The notes below the pieces were generated by a model. The model made no database searches, was not told the origin of the DNA, and saw nothing but the letters and a program-made list of their open reading frames with translations. Both the position numbers and the translations under genes were made by a program. This document shows, piece by piece, positions 5,898 to 12,144 of a DNA stretch of 12,144 bases. Location of the stretch: positions 1-12,144 of the forward strand of contig CALGIV010000239.1 of assembly GCA_937914785.1 (NCBI GenBank), given 5' to 3'. This stretch comes from an uncultured Eubacteriaceae bacterium (lineage in GTDB: Bacteria > Bacillota > Clostridia > Eubacteriales > UBA1433). Positions within the stretch are counted from its first letter, which is position 1; each line of letters opens with the position of its first letter.

Positions 5898-6458
5898 ATG
5901 AATTTATATGTAATGCGACATGGACAAACCGATTGGAACAAAGAAAAGAAGCTGCAGGGCAGGGTGGATGTGCCGCTCAATAAGACGGGGCTGCAGCAGG
6001 CGGAAGAAGCGCGCGAAGTATTGGGTAATATCCCAATTGATGTGATTGTCTGTTCGCCAATGCAGCGTACGCGCCAGACGGTAGAGATATTAAATCGCGG
6101 ACGGGGAATACCGGTTATTTACGATGAACGTATCGTTGAACGCGGCTTTGGCCCAATGGAAGGTAAAACTCCTCATGATTTTGATTTCAGAGCATTTTGG
6201 GATTATGATCAAAATATAAAATTGGGAGATGCAGAGAAAATACAAGACCTGTTTAAAAGAGTGTATGACTTTTTGGATGAGGCGAAAACAAAGTATGAAA
6301 ACGAGAACGTCCTGTTGATTACGCACGGTGCGGCTACGATCCCAATTTATTGCTATTATAAAGGAGAGATTCCCAAAGGCACGCTGTTGGATGAATTGGG
6401 CCTTGCAAAAAATTGCGAAATCGTAGAGTTTCGTGCTGCGACGGCAGAGAATAAATAA
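5898..6458 (+). CDS. Histidine phosphatase family protein (phosphoglycerate mutase/GpmB-like)
   Basis: A 186-residue member of the histidine phosphatase (branch 1) superfamily. The catalytic RHG motif is at residues 7-9 in MNLYVMRHGQTDWN. The SPMQRTRQTVEIL segment supplies the second phosphate-binding arginine. ERGFGPMEGK carries the acid-side region, and LLITHGA holds the second catalytic histidine. The family includes cofactor-dependent mutases, alpha-ribazole phosphatases and broad phosphatases; the substrate cannot be told from sequence. I chose the ATG at 5898 because it gives the standard family N-terminus and follows AAGGTGA. An upstream in-frame GTG at 5871 lies before the predicted transcription start. 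The gene converges on the next one with a 13-bp gap and no visible terminator. Confidence 0.92.
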   Translation: MNLYVMRHGQTDWNKEKKLQGRVDVPLNKTGLQQAEEAREVLGNIPIDVIVCSPMQRTRQTVEILNRGRGIPVIYDERIVERGFGPMEGKTPHDFDFRAFWDYDQNIKLGDAEKIQDLFKRVYDFLDEAKTKYENENVLLITHGAATIPIYCYYKGEIPKGTLLDELGLAKNCEIVEFRAATAENK

Positions 6459-6471
6459 GAGTGGTTTGTCA

Positions 6472-7149
6472 TTATTTATAATATTCTTCTTTTGTCATAT
6501 CAAACACCGCGTAAAATGCATCGTGAGAAATAGAATCAATGTTTTTTTCTGGGATTGTATGCTGTTTAATACTGTGTGTAGCCATATCGATTTCAATAAG
6601 TATTGTCGTTGTCCAAATATATACGATGTCAAAATTAATGTTATTTTCTGCTGTTTTCTTTTTTGCGTCTTTAAGTATTTCCTCTATTCCTGTAAACAAT
6701 TCAACATCATCAATAAGCCACGCAGTAATAAATAAATTATTCTCTTTACAGATTTCGAAATGTTTAGAATTAAGTATATTGCACTTTTTTTCGTAAGCTT
6801 TTTTAACTTGATGAGTATCACCCCATAGTGTAAATCCAGCAAGATATCGTTCGTCAAGAACAGGGGTGACAGTCACTTTTCTTTCGCTCATATTCTTTTT
6901 ATTTATTGCAGTAAGTTCATCGTGTGTTTTGCCGCTTATATCGCCTGCTCGTGATAGACATTCGCTAAACTTACTTGTACCTGAATCGGTGACTTCAACT
7001 CCTGTTCTCTTGTCATTAGTGATAATGTCAGGAGATTCTGAAAGAGAAGTGTCGCTGTATTTTTCAGGAAAAAGATATTTGAGGATACGTCTGGCGCGTT
7101 CTTCTTCAAACTTCTTTTTTTGTTGTGAAGTTGGTTTGATAATAATCAC
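6472..7149 (-). CDS. Hypothetical protein, possible PD-(D/E)XK nuclease-like fold; start codon uncertain
   Basis: I do not recognise a named family. Up to 225 residues, lysine-rich, soluble and coded by AT-rich DNA unlike its neighbours. Residues 15-55 resemble a PD-(D/E)XK core: a helix with FEEERARRILKYLF, then SPDIIT (Asp41) and GVEVT (Glu52), where the usual lysine is Thr54. The later KKCNILNSKHFEICKENNLFITAWL also recalls proteins of this fold. Function is not established; a nuclease or a catalytically altered relative is possible. The only conventional start (GTG 7147-7149) overlaps the AGGAGG site at 7149-7154, and the next in-frame ATG is about residue 88. Initiation at an ATT (7141-7143) or ATC (7138-7140) codon, spaced 5 and 8 nt, is therefore possible. 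Confidence 0.75.
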   Translation of the reverse strand: MIIIKPTSQQKKKFEEERARRILKYLFPEKYSDTSLSESPDIITNDKRTGVEVTDSGTSKFSECLSRAGDISGKTHDELTAINKKNMSERKVTVTPVLDERYLAGFTLWGDTHQVKKAYEKKCNILNSKHFEICKENNLFITAWLIDDVELFTGIEEILKDAKKKTAENNINFDIVYIWTTTILIEIDMATHSIKQHTIPEKNIDSISHDAFYAVFDMTKEEYYK

Positions 7150-7160
7150 CTCCTGATGAT

Positions 7161-7169
7161 ATTATATCA
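7161..7169 (-). promoter_or_regulatory. Extended -10 promoter of the nuclease-like gene
   Basis: On the minus strand TGATATAAT is a perfect TATAAT with a TGN extension. No good -35 is visible at 16-18 bp. The predicted start is near 7154, the first base of the AGGAGG site, so the mRNA would have almost no leader. Confidence 0.55.
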
Positions 7170-7204
7170 TACTTTATGGCCTAAGCTTTGCGTTCAAAAC
7201 CAGT

Positions 7205-7408
7205 TTATTGTACCAGATATAAACGTATCATCAAGTTTCCCCTATGTTTAGTACTTTCAATTCTTTTACGCTTTTCCAGTAGGAGAAAAGCGCGAAGAAA
7301 ATAAAAAATAAACAATGAAGAGAGAACAAGCATTGAACCGACGATACATTCATCCTTAATCGGTCTCAAAATAAAATATTGAGTCAAATTTAACTGCCAA
7401 TATAGCAT
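7205..7408 (-). CDS. Doubtful small membrane protein (67 residues)
   Basis: Starting at the ATG 7406-7408 this would be a 67-residue protein with one clear hydrophobic span (IVGSMLVLSSLFIFYFLRAFLLL) followed by a basic stretch (EKRKR). That would fit a small membrane protein or the remnant of a larger one. No convincing ribosome binding site or promoter precedes it and I recognise no family. It lies in an AT-rich stretch where such ORFs also arise by chance. Confidence 0.2.
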   Translation of the reverse strand: MLYWQLNLTQYFILRPIKDECIVGSMLVLSSLFIFYFLRAFLLLEKRKRIESTKHRGNLMIRLYLVQ

Positions 7409-7429
7409 CGACCCTGCAGGCAAAATTTA

Positions 7430-7477
7430 AAAGAAAAAACTGCTATTTCACGATTGTTATGATCGTTTTATAACAGC
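7430..7477 (-). terminator. Candidate terminator of the acyltransferase transcript
   Basis: Read leftward, CTGTTAT pairs with ATAGCAG (one mismatch) and encloses a second stem, CGAT with ATCG, around a 7-nt loop. The structure is followed by TTTTTTCTTTT. It lies about 155 nt after the acyltransferase stop. The stem is imperfect, so confidence is moderate. Confidence 0.4.
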
Positions 7478-7631
7478 ATTTAATCAACTTTATTCATTAT
7501 AAATATATTGATCCATAGTACAAAAGATGATATAATTAATTCGCTAAATATTGTGCGTGTAAGTTGACAATAAGCAAGGGGTAAGCGAAGAGGTTGAACG
7601 TAATGCCTGCCAATTGTTGTGATAATTCCGT

Positions 7632-8333
7632 TTAAACATCATGGCAGATTACAGCCAATTTATTAAGCTGTTGCTGAATGTTTTCCGCGACAGCCTTTCT
7701 TTCTTTACGGGTAGGGTTTTCGCTTTCAATATAGACGGCGTCTCCGAGTAACAGCTTGCGCCTGAACTTACTGCAATAAACGGGGATAAACGGCACATGT
7801 TTGCCGGTAAGCTCGTAATATTCCTTGTCGACCCGGGTAAAACCGCTGTAAAGCTGTCCGGTTTGCGCGCTGTCCGAATTGTATTCGATGTCGGCAAAGA
7901 GCAATACGCATTCGCCTTCAGCCAGTGCCTGAGCGCTGAGCTCAAAGGTGGAATGCATTTTTGTCCGGTCGCGGCTGTTTGCCCGATAAACGGGAATTGC
8001 GCGCGCGCTGCGCATAAGCGGCGGTGTAAAAAGGGCAATAAAGGCAGCATAAAAGACGGCCAGAAACCCGGGAAGCTTATAGCGTTCTTTAAAAGTGATA
8101 TTGCGCGCATTATGAAAACAGGATTTGGCGGAAAACAACGCTTCATAGACCCATACGTGCACGAATATTGGAAAAAAGGTCAGTGCGTTTGTAACGCCGA
8201 AGCCGTCTTGATAATGGCAGACGTAAACAGCCGGGCGTGTAAAGTCTTCCGCAGGTGGTACGGTCATACGAGCTGAAAGCGCGCGTTTTAATAATAGGAT
8301 GAACAGAAAATAAATGCCGTAATAGTGTTTCAT
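7632..8333 (-). CDS. PlsC-like glycerolipid acyltransferase
   Basis: A 233-residue protein of the 1-acyl-glycerol-3-phosphate acyltransferase (PlsC/LPLAT) type, which would acylate a lysolipid at the membrane. The blocks appear in order: VYVCHYQDGFG (motif I, but with H-x2-D instead of the usual H-x4-D), RAIPVYR (motif II), LLFADIEYNSD in place of FPEGTRS (motif III), and VPFIPVY (motif IV). An N-terminal hydrophobic segment (YYGIYFLFILLL) and a second one (FLAVFYAAFIALF) give membrane association. Start: the ATG at 8331-8333 follows GAGGAG closely. A TTG at 8442-8444 would add 37 residues but has no ribosome binding site. The variant motifs make the substrate uncertain. It stands alone, with rnpB divergent. 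Confidence 0.75.
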   Translation of the reverse strand: MKHYYGIYFLFILLLKRALSARMTVPPAEDFTRPAVYVCHYQDGFGVTNALTFFPIFVHVWVYEALFSAKSCFHNARNITFKERYKLPGFLAVFYAAFIALFTPPLMRSARAIPVYRANSRDRTKMHSTFELSAQALAEGECVLLFADIEYNSDSAQTGQLYSGFTRVDKEYYELTGKHVPFIPVYCSKFRRKLLLGDAVYIESENPTRKERKAVAENIQQQLNKLAVICHDV

Positions 8334-8592
8334 TTCTCCTCGCAAGAATAGTACTTCAAATCTCGGTAAAATATATGGTAGTTTATCTGGTTTTAGCATA
8401 ATTAACAAGGAAACAGGCCGTTTGCCTTGAAAATAATACCACAAAAAGCGCTGGGCGTCAATCGATTGCCTGCGAAAGGTCAGGCGTGAAAATCAGGTGC
8501 TGTGGTTAGGGGAAGAAAACCGGTTATAAAATGATAAATCAGGAAGAAAATAAAATCATTAAAATAAACGCGATAAATTGATTGATATTTAT

Positions 8593-8620
8593 TTGACAAG
8601 CAGGAAAATTATGGTATAAT
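8593..8620 (+). promoter_or_regulatory. Promoter of rnpB
   Basis: TTGACA (8593-8598) is followed by a 16-bp spacer and TATAAT (8615-8620) with a TGG extended -10. Both hexamers are perfect, as expected for a strongly and constantly expressed RNA. The start near 8627 coincides with the first P1 base pairs. Confidence 0.85.
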
Positions 8621-8626
8621 TACAAT

Positions 8627-8961
8627 TTGCAAGCCACTTGACCGCGCACTGAAAGTGTGAGGAAAGTCCGAGCTCCACAGGGCAGGAATGCCAGGTAACA
8701 CCTGGTGGAGGCAACTCTAAGGAAAGTGCAACAGAAAGGAAACCGCCGCTGAAAGCGGTAAGGGTGAAAGCGTGAGGTAAGAGCTCACGTGCATACGGGC
8801 AACCGTGTGTTGTGTAAACCCCATTCGGAGCAAGACCAAGAAAGAACCGTATCAAGCAGTGGCCCGCTGTGGTTCGTGGTAGGTCGCATAAGCGCACTTG
8901 GCGACAATGCGCTCAGATAGATGGTCATTAATACAGAACTCGGCTTATTCGCTTGCAAGTT
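8627..8961 (+). ncRNA. rnpB: RNase P RNA, bacterial class A
   Basis: This is the catalytic RNA that matures tRNA 5' ends. Diagnostic conserved segments are GAGGAAAGTCCGAGCTCC (from 8659), the CAGAAAGGAAACCGCC segment, the GTAAACCCC...GGAGCAAGACCAA region, and the 3' block ACAGAACTCGGCTTA (8934-8948), which pairs back to form P4. The terminal P1 helix forms between TTGCAAGC (8627-8634) and GCTTGCAA (8951-8958), extendable by one wobble and two more pairs. The 3' end is placed at the end of P1 and may be a few bases off. No clear intrinsic terminator was found before the next gene at 9052. Confidence 0.97.
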
Positions 8962-8965
8962 TAAA

Positions 8966-9005
8966 TGTACGTAATATAGAAGTCTGTTTAGAACTTTGTA
9001 CGTAA
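8966..9005 (+). repeat. Direct repeat TGTACGTAA upstream of nifJ
   Basis: Two identical 9-bp copies (8966-8974 and 8997-9005) start 31 bp apart, close to three helical turns. Each contains the palindrome TACGTA. They lie between rnpB and nifJ and could be regulator sites for nifJ. They do not form a stable stem with each other. Confidence 0.4.
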
Positions 9006-9051
9006 ATCGTCGACAGATTTTGTATTAACATATTAAATGGAGGAAAAAGAG

Positions 9052-12000
9052 ATGGGTAAAATGAAAACAATGGACGGTAACACCGCTGCGGCATATAGTG
9101 CATATGCATTTACTGAAGTCGCGGCAATATTTCCAATCACACCCTCCTCACCGATGGCAGAATTAGCAGATGAATGGTCGGCCTATGGTCAGGAGAATAT
9201 TTTTGGACAACGTGTAAAAGTTGTAGAGATGCAGTCGGAGGGCGGCGCGGCCGGGGCCGTACACGGTTCTTTGTCGGCCGGCGCGCTTACAACGACCTTT
9301 ACGGCCTCACAGGGGTTGTTATTAATGGTACCGAATATGTATAAAATTGCCGGAGAGTTACTGCCGGGCGTGTTCCATGTGACTGCCAGAGCAGTAGCGT
9401 CTCACGCGCTTTCTATTTTCGGCGATCATTCCGACGTGATGGCAGCGAGGCAGACGGGCTTTGCGCTTTTGGCGTCAAACAGCGTACAGGAGGCATTGGA
9501 CATTGCGGCAATTTCGCATTTGGCAGCGATTTCCACCTCGATACCTTTCCTGCATTTCTTTGATGGATTCAGAACGAGCCATGAGGTGCAGAAGATCGAT
9601 GTGTTCGAATATGATGAAATTAAAAAACTTGTCGATACAGACGGATTAAAGCGCTTTAAAAATCGTGCGCTCAACAGCGAACATCCGGTCACCAAAGGTA
9701 CGGCGCAAAACCCTGATATTTTCTTCCAAAGCAGAGAAGCGTGCAATCCGTATTACGATGTGGTACCGGATAAAGTGGCTTACTATATGGATGAGTACGC
9801 TAAAATAACAGGACGTGCATATAAGCCGTTTGAATATTACGGTGCACCGGACGCGACGAATGTCATCGTTGCGATGGGCTCCGTTGCGGAGACGATTGAG
9901 GAGACGGTGGATTATCTGATGGCGAAAGGCGAAAAAGCAGGTTTGCTGAAAGTCCGCCTTTATCGGCCGTTCAGTGCAAAATATCTCTTTGATGTGATGC
10001 CGCAGACGGTTGAGAAAATCGCTGTACTAGACCGCACGAAGGAACCGGGAGCACCGGCAGAGCCGTTGTTTTTGGATGTGCAGTCCGTTTATTTCGGTCA
10101 AGAAAAGCAACCGATTATCGTAGCGGGCCGCTATGGACTCGGCTCAAAAGATACGACGCCTTCTCATATTATGACGGTGTTTGAAAATTTGAAAAGTGCG
10201 CAGCCGAAGACGGACTTTACGATCGGTATCGTCGACGACTTGACACATAAATCTCTGGAAGTAAAAGAAGAGATCGTGGCGGAAAGCAAAAGCGCAGTAC
10301 GCTGTAAGTTCTGGGGGCTGGGCTCCGACGGTACGGTCGGTGCGAACAAGAGCGCGATCAAAATTATCGGCGACAACACCGACTTGTATGCGCAGGGATA
10401 TTTTGAATACGACAGTAAGAAAAGTGGCGGTGTTACGGTTTCTCACTTAAGGTTCGGCGAAGAGCCGATCCGTTCGACATATTTGATCAGCGAAGCGGAT
10501 TTCATCTCTTGTTCAATGCAGACTTATATGTTCCAGTTTGATCTGCTTAAGGGGTTGAAGAAGGGCGGCAGCTTTCTGCTGAATACGACTTGGGATGAGG
10601 CGGAACTCGAAGAAAAAATGCCGGCGGCGATGAAGCGCTATATGGCCGAAAACGATATAAAATTCTATACGATCAATGCGACGGCCTTAGCCGATAAGCT
10701 TGGATTGGGCAGCAGGATTAATATGATTATGCAGACGGCCTTTTTCAAGCTGGCCGAAGTGATCGATTTTGATCAGGCTGTGGTATATCTTAAGGATGCC
10801 GTCGTGAAGAGTTACGGTAAAAAAGGCGATAAAATCGTTCAGATGAATATGGATTCTATCGATAGGAGCATTGAGAATTTAAAACAGATTGCGGTTAAGA
10901 AAGAATGGACGAATGCTGTCGACGAGGCGCAGGATGAGAAAATTGAGCCTGATTTTATTAAAAATATTTTGCGTCCGATGAATGCAAAAAAAGGCGACGA
11001 TCTGCCTGTAAGTATCTTTAAAGACTATGCAGACGGCGCATTCCCGCACGGGACGAGCGCTTATGAAAAACGCGGTATCGCAGCGTTTGTACCGGAATGG
11101 ATTGCGGAAAACTGTATCCAATGCGGCAGATGTTCCTTTGTTTGCCCGCACGCATCGATCCGGCCTTTCCTGCTTACTGCAGAGGAAAAGGCAAAAGCGC
11201 CGGCAGGGTTTAATACCATAAAAGCAAGCGGTAAAGAGCTTGAATTATACGACTATAAAATTCAAGTCTCACCGATGGATTGTGCAGGCTGTGGCAGCTG
11301 TGTGGAAGTTTGCCCGGCGAAAGAGAAGGCATTGAAAATGCAGCCGTTGACGACGCAGATGCCGGAAGCGGAAAACTTTGAGTATGCGATGGCGCTGCGC
11401 GATAAGAGCCGCGGGATGGATCGCGCCAACTTGAAGCAGAGTCAGTTCGTGCAACCTTTGCTGGAATTCTCCGGTGCTTGTGCAGGCTGTGGCGAAACGC
11501 CGTATGCGAAGTTTGTTACACAGTATTGCGGCGAGCGGATGATCATCGCGAATGCTACCGGCTGTACGTCAATTTGGGGCGGCAGCGCACCGAGTACGCC
11601 TTATACGAAGAATAAACAGGGCAGAGGGCCGGCTTGGGCGAATTCACTGTTTGAGGACAATGCGGAATATGGCTATGGGATGGCGATTGCCGTCAGGCAA
11701 ATTCGCGATCGCATTAAGATTAATATGGAAAAGGTGATCGAAAAGACAGACAGCGAGAAGCTGCGCGCTGCGGCGGAAAGCTGGATCATCAATATGGATC
11801 ATCCGCAGGGCAGTATTGCGGCAGGGCTGACGTTCCTTGCATTGGAAGATGAAGCGGATGACTGCCGGGAGCTTTTTAGTGCGATTAAAATGAATAAGGA
11901 TTATTTGGGCAAGAAGAGCGTGTGGATCTTCGGTGGCGATGGCTGGGCTTACGACATCGGCTACGGCGGCTTGGATCACGTATTGGCCAGCGGTGAAGAT

Positions 12001-12144
12001 GTCAATGTGCTCGTCTTTGATACGGAAGTGTATTCAAATACGGGTGGCCAGTCTTCCAAGGCGACGCCGACGGCTTCAGTGGCGAAGTTTGCGGCCAGCG
12101 GTAAAAAGACGAAGAAAAAGGATCTGGGCATGATGGCGATGAGC
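9052..12144 (+). CDS. nifJ: Pyruvate:ferredoxin (flavodoxin) oxidoreductase, C-terminus cut by window edge
   Basis: PFOR oxidises pyruvate with CoA to acetyl-CoA and CO2, reducing ferredoxin; it is the central pyruvate enzyme of anaerobes. The 1031 visible codons are open to the edge, and single-chain enzymes have about 1170-1200 residues. Domain I opens with MKTMDGNTAAAYSAYAF, FPITPSSPMAE and VVEMQSEGGAAGAVHG; TASQGLLLMVPNMYKIAGEL follows. The ferredoxin-like domain has C-x2-C-x2-C-x3-C twice (Cys688/691/694/698 and 744/747/750/754). The proximal cluster starts with Cys810, 813 and 838; its fourth Cys should lie beyond 12144. TPP binding is GGDGWAYDIG (961-970) with NTGGQ (996-1000). The ATG at 9052 follows GGAGG. 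No clear promoter is seen, so readthrough from rnpB is possible. Confidence 0.97.
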   Translation, partial: MGKMKTMDGNTAAAYSAYAFTEVAAIFPITPSSPMAELADEWSAYGQENIFGQRVKVVEMQSEGGAAGAVHGSLSAGALTTTFTASQGLLLMVPNMYKIAGELLPGVFHVTARAVASHALSIFGDHSDVMAARQTGFALLASNSVQEALDIAAISHLAAISTSIPFLHFFDGFRTSHEVQKIDVFEYDEIKKLVDTDGLKRFKNRALNSEHPVTKGTAQNPDIFFQSREACNPYYDVVPDKVAYYMDEYAKITGRAYKPFEYYGAPDATNVIVAMGSVAETIEETVDYLMAKGEKAGLLKVRLYRPFSAKYLFDVMPQTVEKIAVLDRTKEPGAPAEPLFLDVQSVYFGQEKQPIIVAGRYGLGSKDTTPSHIMTVFENLKSAQPKTDFTIGIVDDLTHKSLEVKEEIVAESKSAVRCKFWGLGSDGTVGANKSAIKIIGDNTDLYAQGYFEYDSKKSGGVTVSHLRFGEEPIRSTYLISEADFISCSMQTYMFQFDLLKGLKKGGSFLLNTTWDEAELEEKMPAAMKRYMAENDIKFYTINATALADKLGLGSRINMIMQTAFFKLAEVIDFDQAVVYLKDAVVKSYGKKGDKIVQMNMDSIDRSIENLKQIAVKKEWTNAVDEAQDEKIEPDFIKNILRPMNAKKGDDLPVSIFKDYADGAFPHGTSAYEKRGIAAFVPEWIAENCIQCGRCSFVCPHASIRPFLLTAEEKAKAPAGFNTIKASGKELELYDYKIQVSPMDCAGCGSCVEVCPAKEKALKMQPLTTQMPEAENFEYAMALRDKSRGMDRANLKQSQFVQPLLEFSGACAGCGETPYAKFVTQYCGERMIIANATGCTSIWGGSAPSTPYTKNKQGRGPAWANSLFEDNAEYGYGMAIAVRQIRDRIKINMEKVIEKTDSEKLRAAAESWIINMDHPQGSIAAGLTFLALEDEADDCRELFSAIKMNKDYLGKKSVWIFGGDGWAYDIGYGGLDHVLASGEDVNVLVFDTEVYSNTGGQSSKATPTASVAKFAASGKKTKKKDLGMMAMS

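Larger units (their letters stand above)
7150..7631. other. AT-rich intergenic stretch
   Basis: These 480 bp separate the nuclease-like gene from the acyltransferase gene. They hold the nuclease-like gene's promoter, the doubtful small membrane ORF, and a leftward terminator-like hairpin. The part at 7480-7631 shows nothing that I can support. Confidence 0.5.

Noticed and set aside
7269..7292. Inverted repeat CGCTTTTC / GAAAAGCG with an 8-nt loop
   Set aside because: There is no T-run on either side, so it is not an intrinsic terminator, and no gene end is close enough to need it.
7602..7634. 10-codon ORF MPANCCDNSV after GAGGTTG
   Set aside because: Too short to judge; no downstream gene on that strand that a leader peptide could regulate.
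8589..8897. 102-residue minus-strand ORF
   Set aside because: It is antisense to the rnpB gene and its promoter; the conserved RNA explains the sequence fully.
9426..11979. Several 60-111 residue ORFs opposite or out of frame with nifJ
   Set aside because: All are shadows of one long, fully conserved PFOR reading frame.
1..12144. CRISPR arrays, tRNA genes, insertion sequences or prophage
   Set aside because: I looked for spaced direct repeats, tRNA TPsiC-loop signatures, transposase motifs and terminal inverted repeats by eye and found none.

Overview
The window looks like chromosomal DNA of an anaerobic Firmicute. My best guess is the Negativicutes (Veillonella, Megasphaera or Dialister relatives). 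This is inference from a single-chain pyruvate:ferredoxin oxidoreductase, a class A RNase P RNA, a FeoA-FeoB-Cys-rich-peptide iron operon, strong AGGAGG ribosome binding sites and a Firmicute-type parS. No 16S gene or other taxonomic marker is present.

Layout. Positions 1-1283 (minus strand) hold a two-gene heat-shock operon: an unrecognised protein with a possible ribbon-helix-helix N-terminus, followed by clpB, which runs off the left edge. Its promoter (1372-1400) and a leader hairpin lie in the 470-bp gap before feoA. Positions 1687-4149 (plus) hold a ferrous-iron uptake operon: a near-consensus promoter overlapped by an 18-bp palindrome with the DtxR-type TTAG-N6-CTAA layout, then feoA, feoB, a 50-residue Cys-rich membrane peptide and an intrinsic terminator. 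Positions 4150-4560 carry no gene, but they hold a 15/16 match to the ParB centromere site parS. It is bracketed by two TGAACGTTCA palindromes whose centres are 99 bp apart. Positions 4561-5624 (minus) hold a GNAT acetyltransferase followed by a TetR-family regulator. Positions 5852-6458 (plus) hold a histidine phosphatase with its own promoter.

Positions 6472-7631 form an AT-rich, accessory-looking stretch. It contains a possible PD-(D/E)XK-type protein (minus) whose ribosome binding site collides with its only conventional start codon, and a doubtful small membrane ORF. Positions 7632-8333 (minus) hold a PlsC-like acyltransferase. Positions 8593-8961 (plus) hold rnpB with a consensus extended -10 promoter. 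From 9052 to the right edge runs nifJ (pyruvate:ferredoxin oxidoreductase), 1031 codons with no stop inside the window.

Most of the content is housekeeping: protein disaggregation, iron supply, tRNA processing and pyruvate oxidation. FeoB iron import and the iron-sulfur-rich PFOR are logically connected, because PFOR binds three [4Fe-4S] clusters. The parts most worth a second look are the parS-operator cluster, the feo operator, the unknown clpB-operon partner, and the nuclease-like gene with its unusual start.
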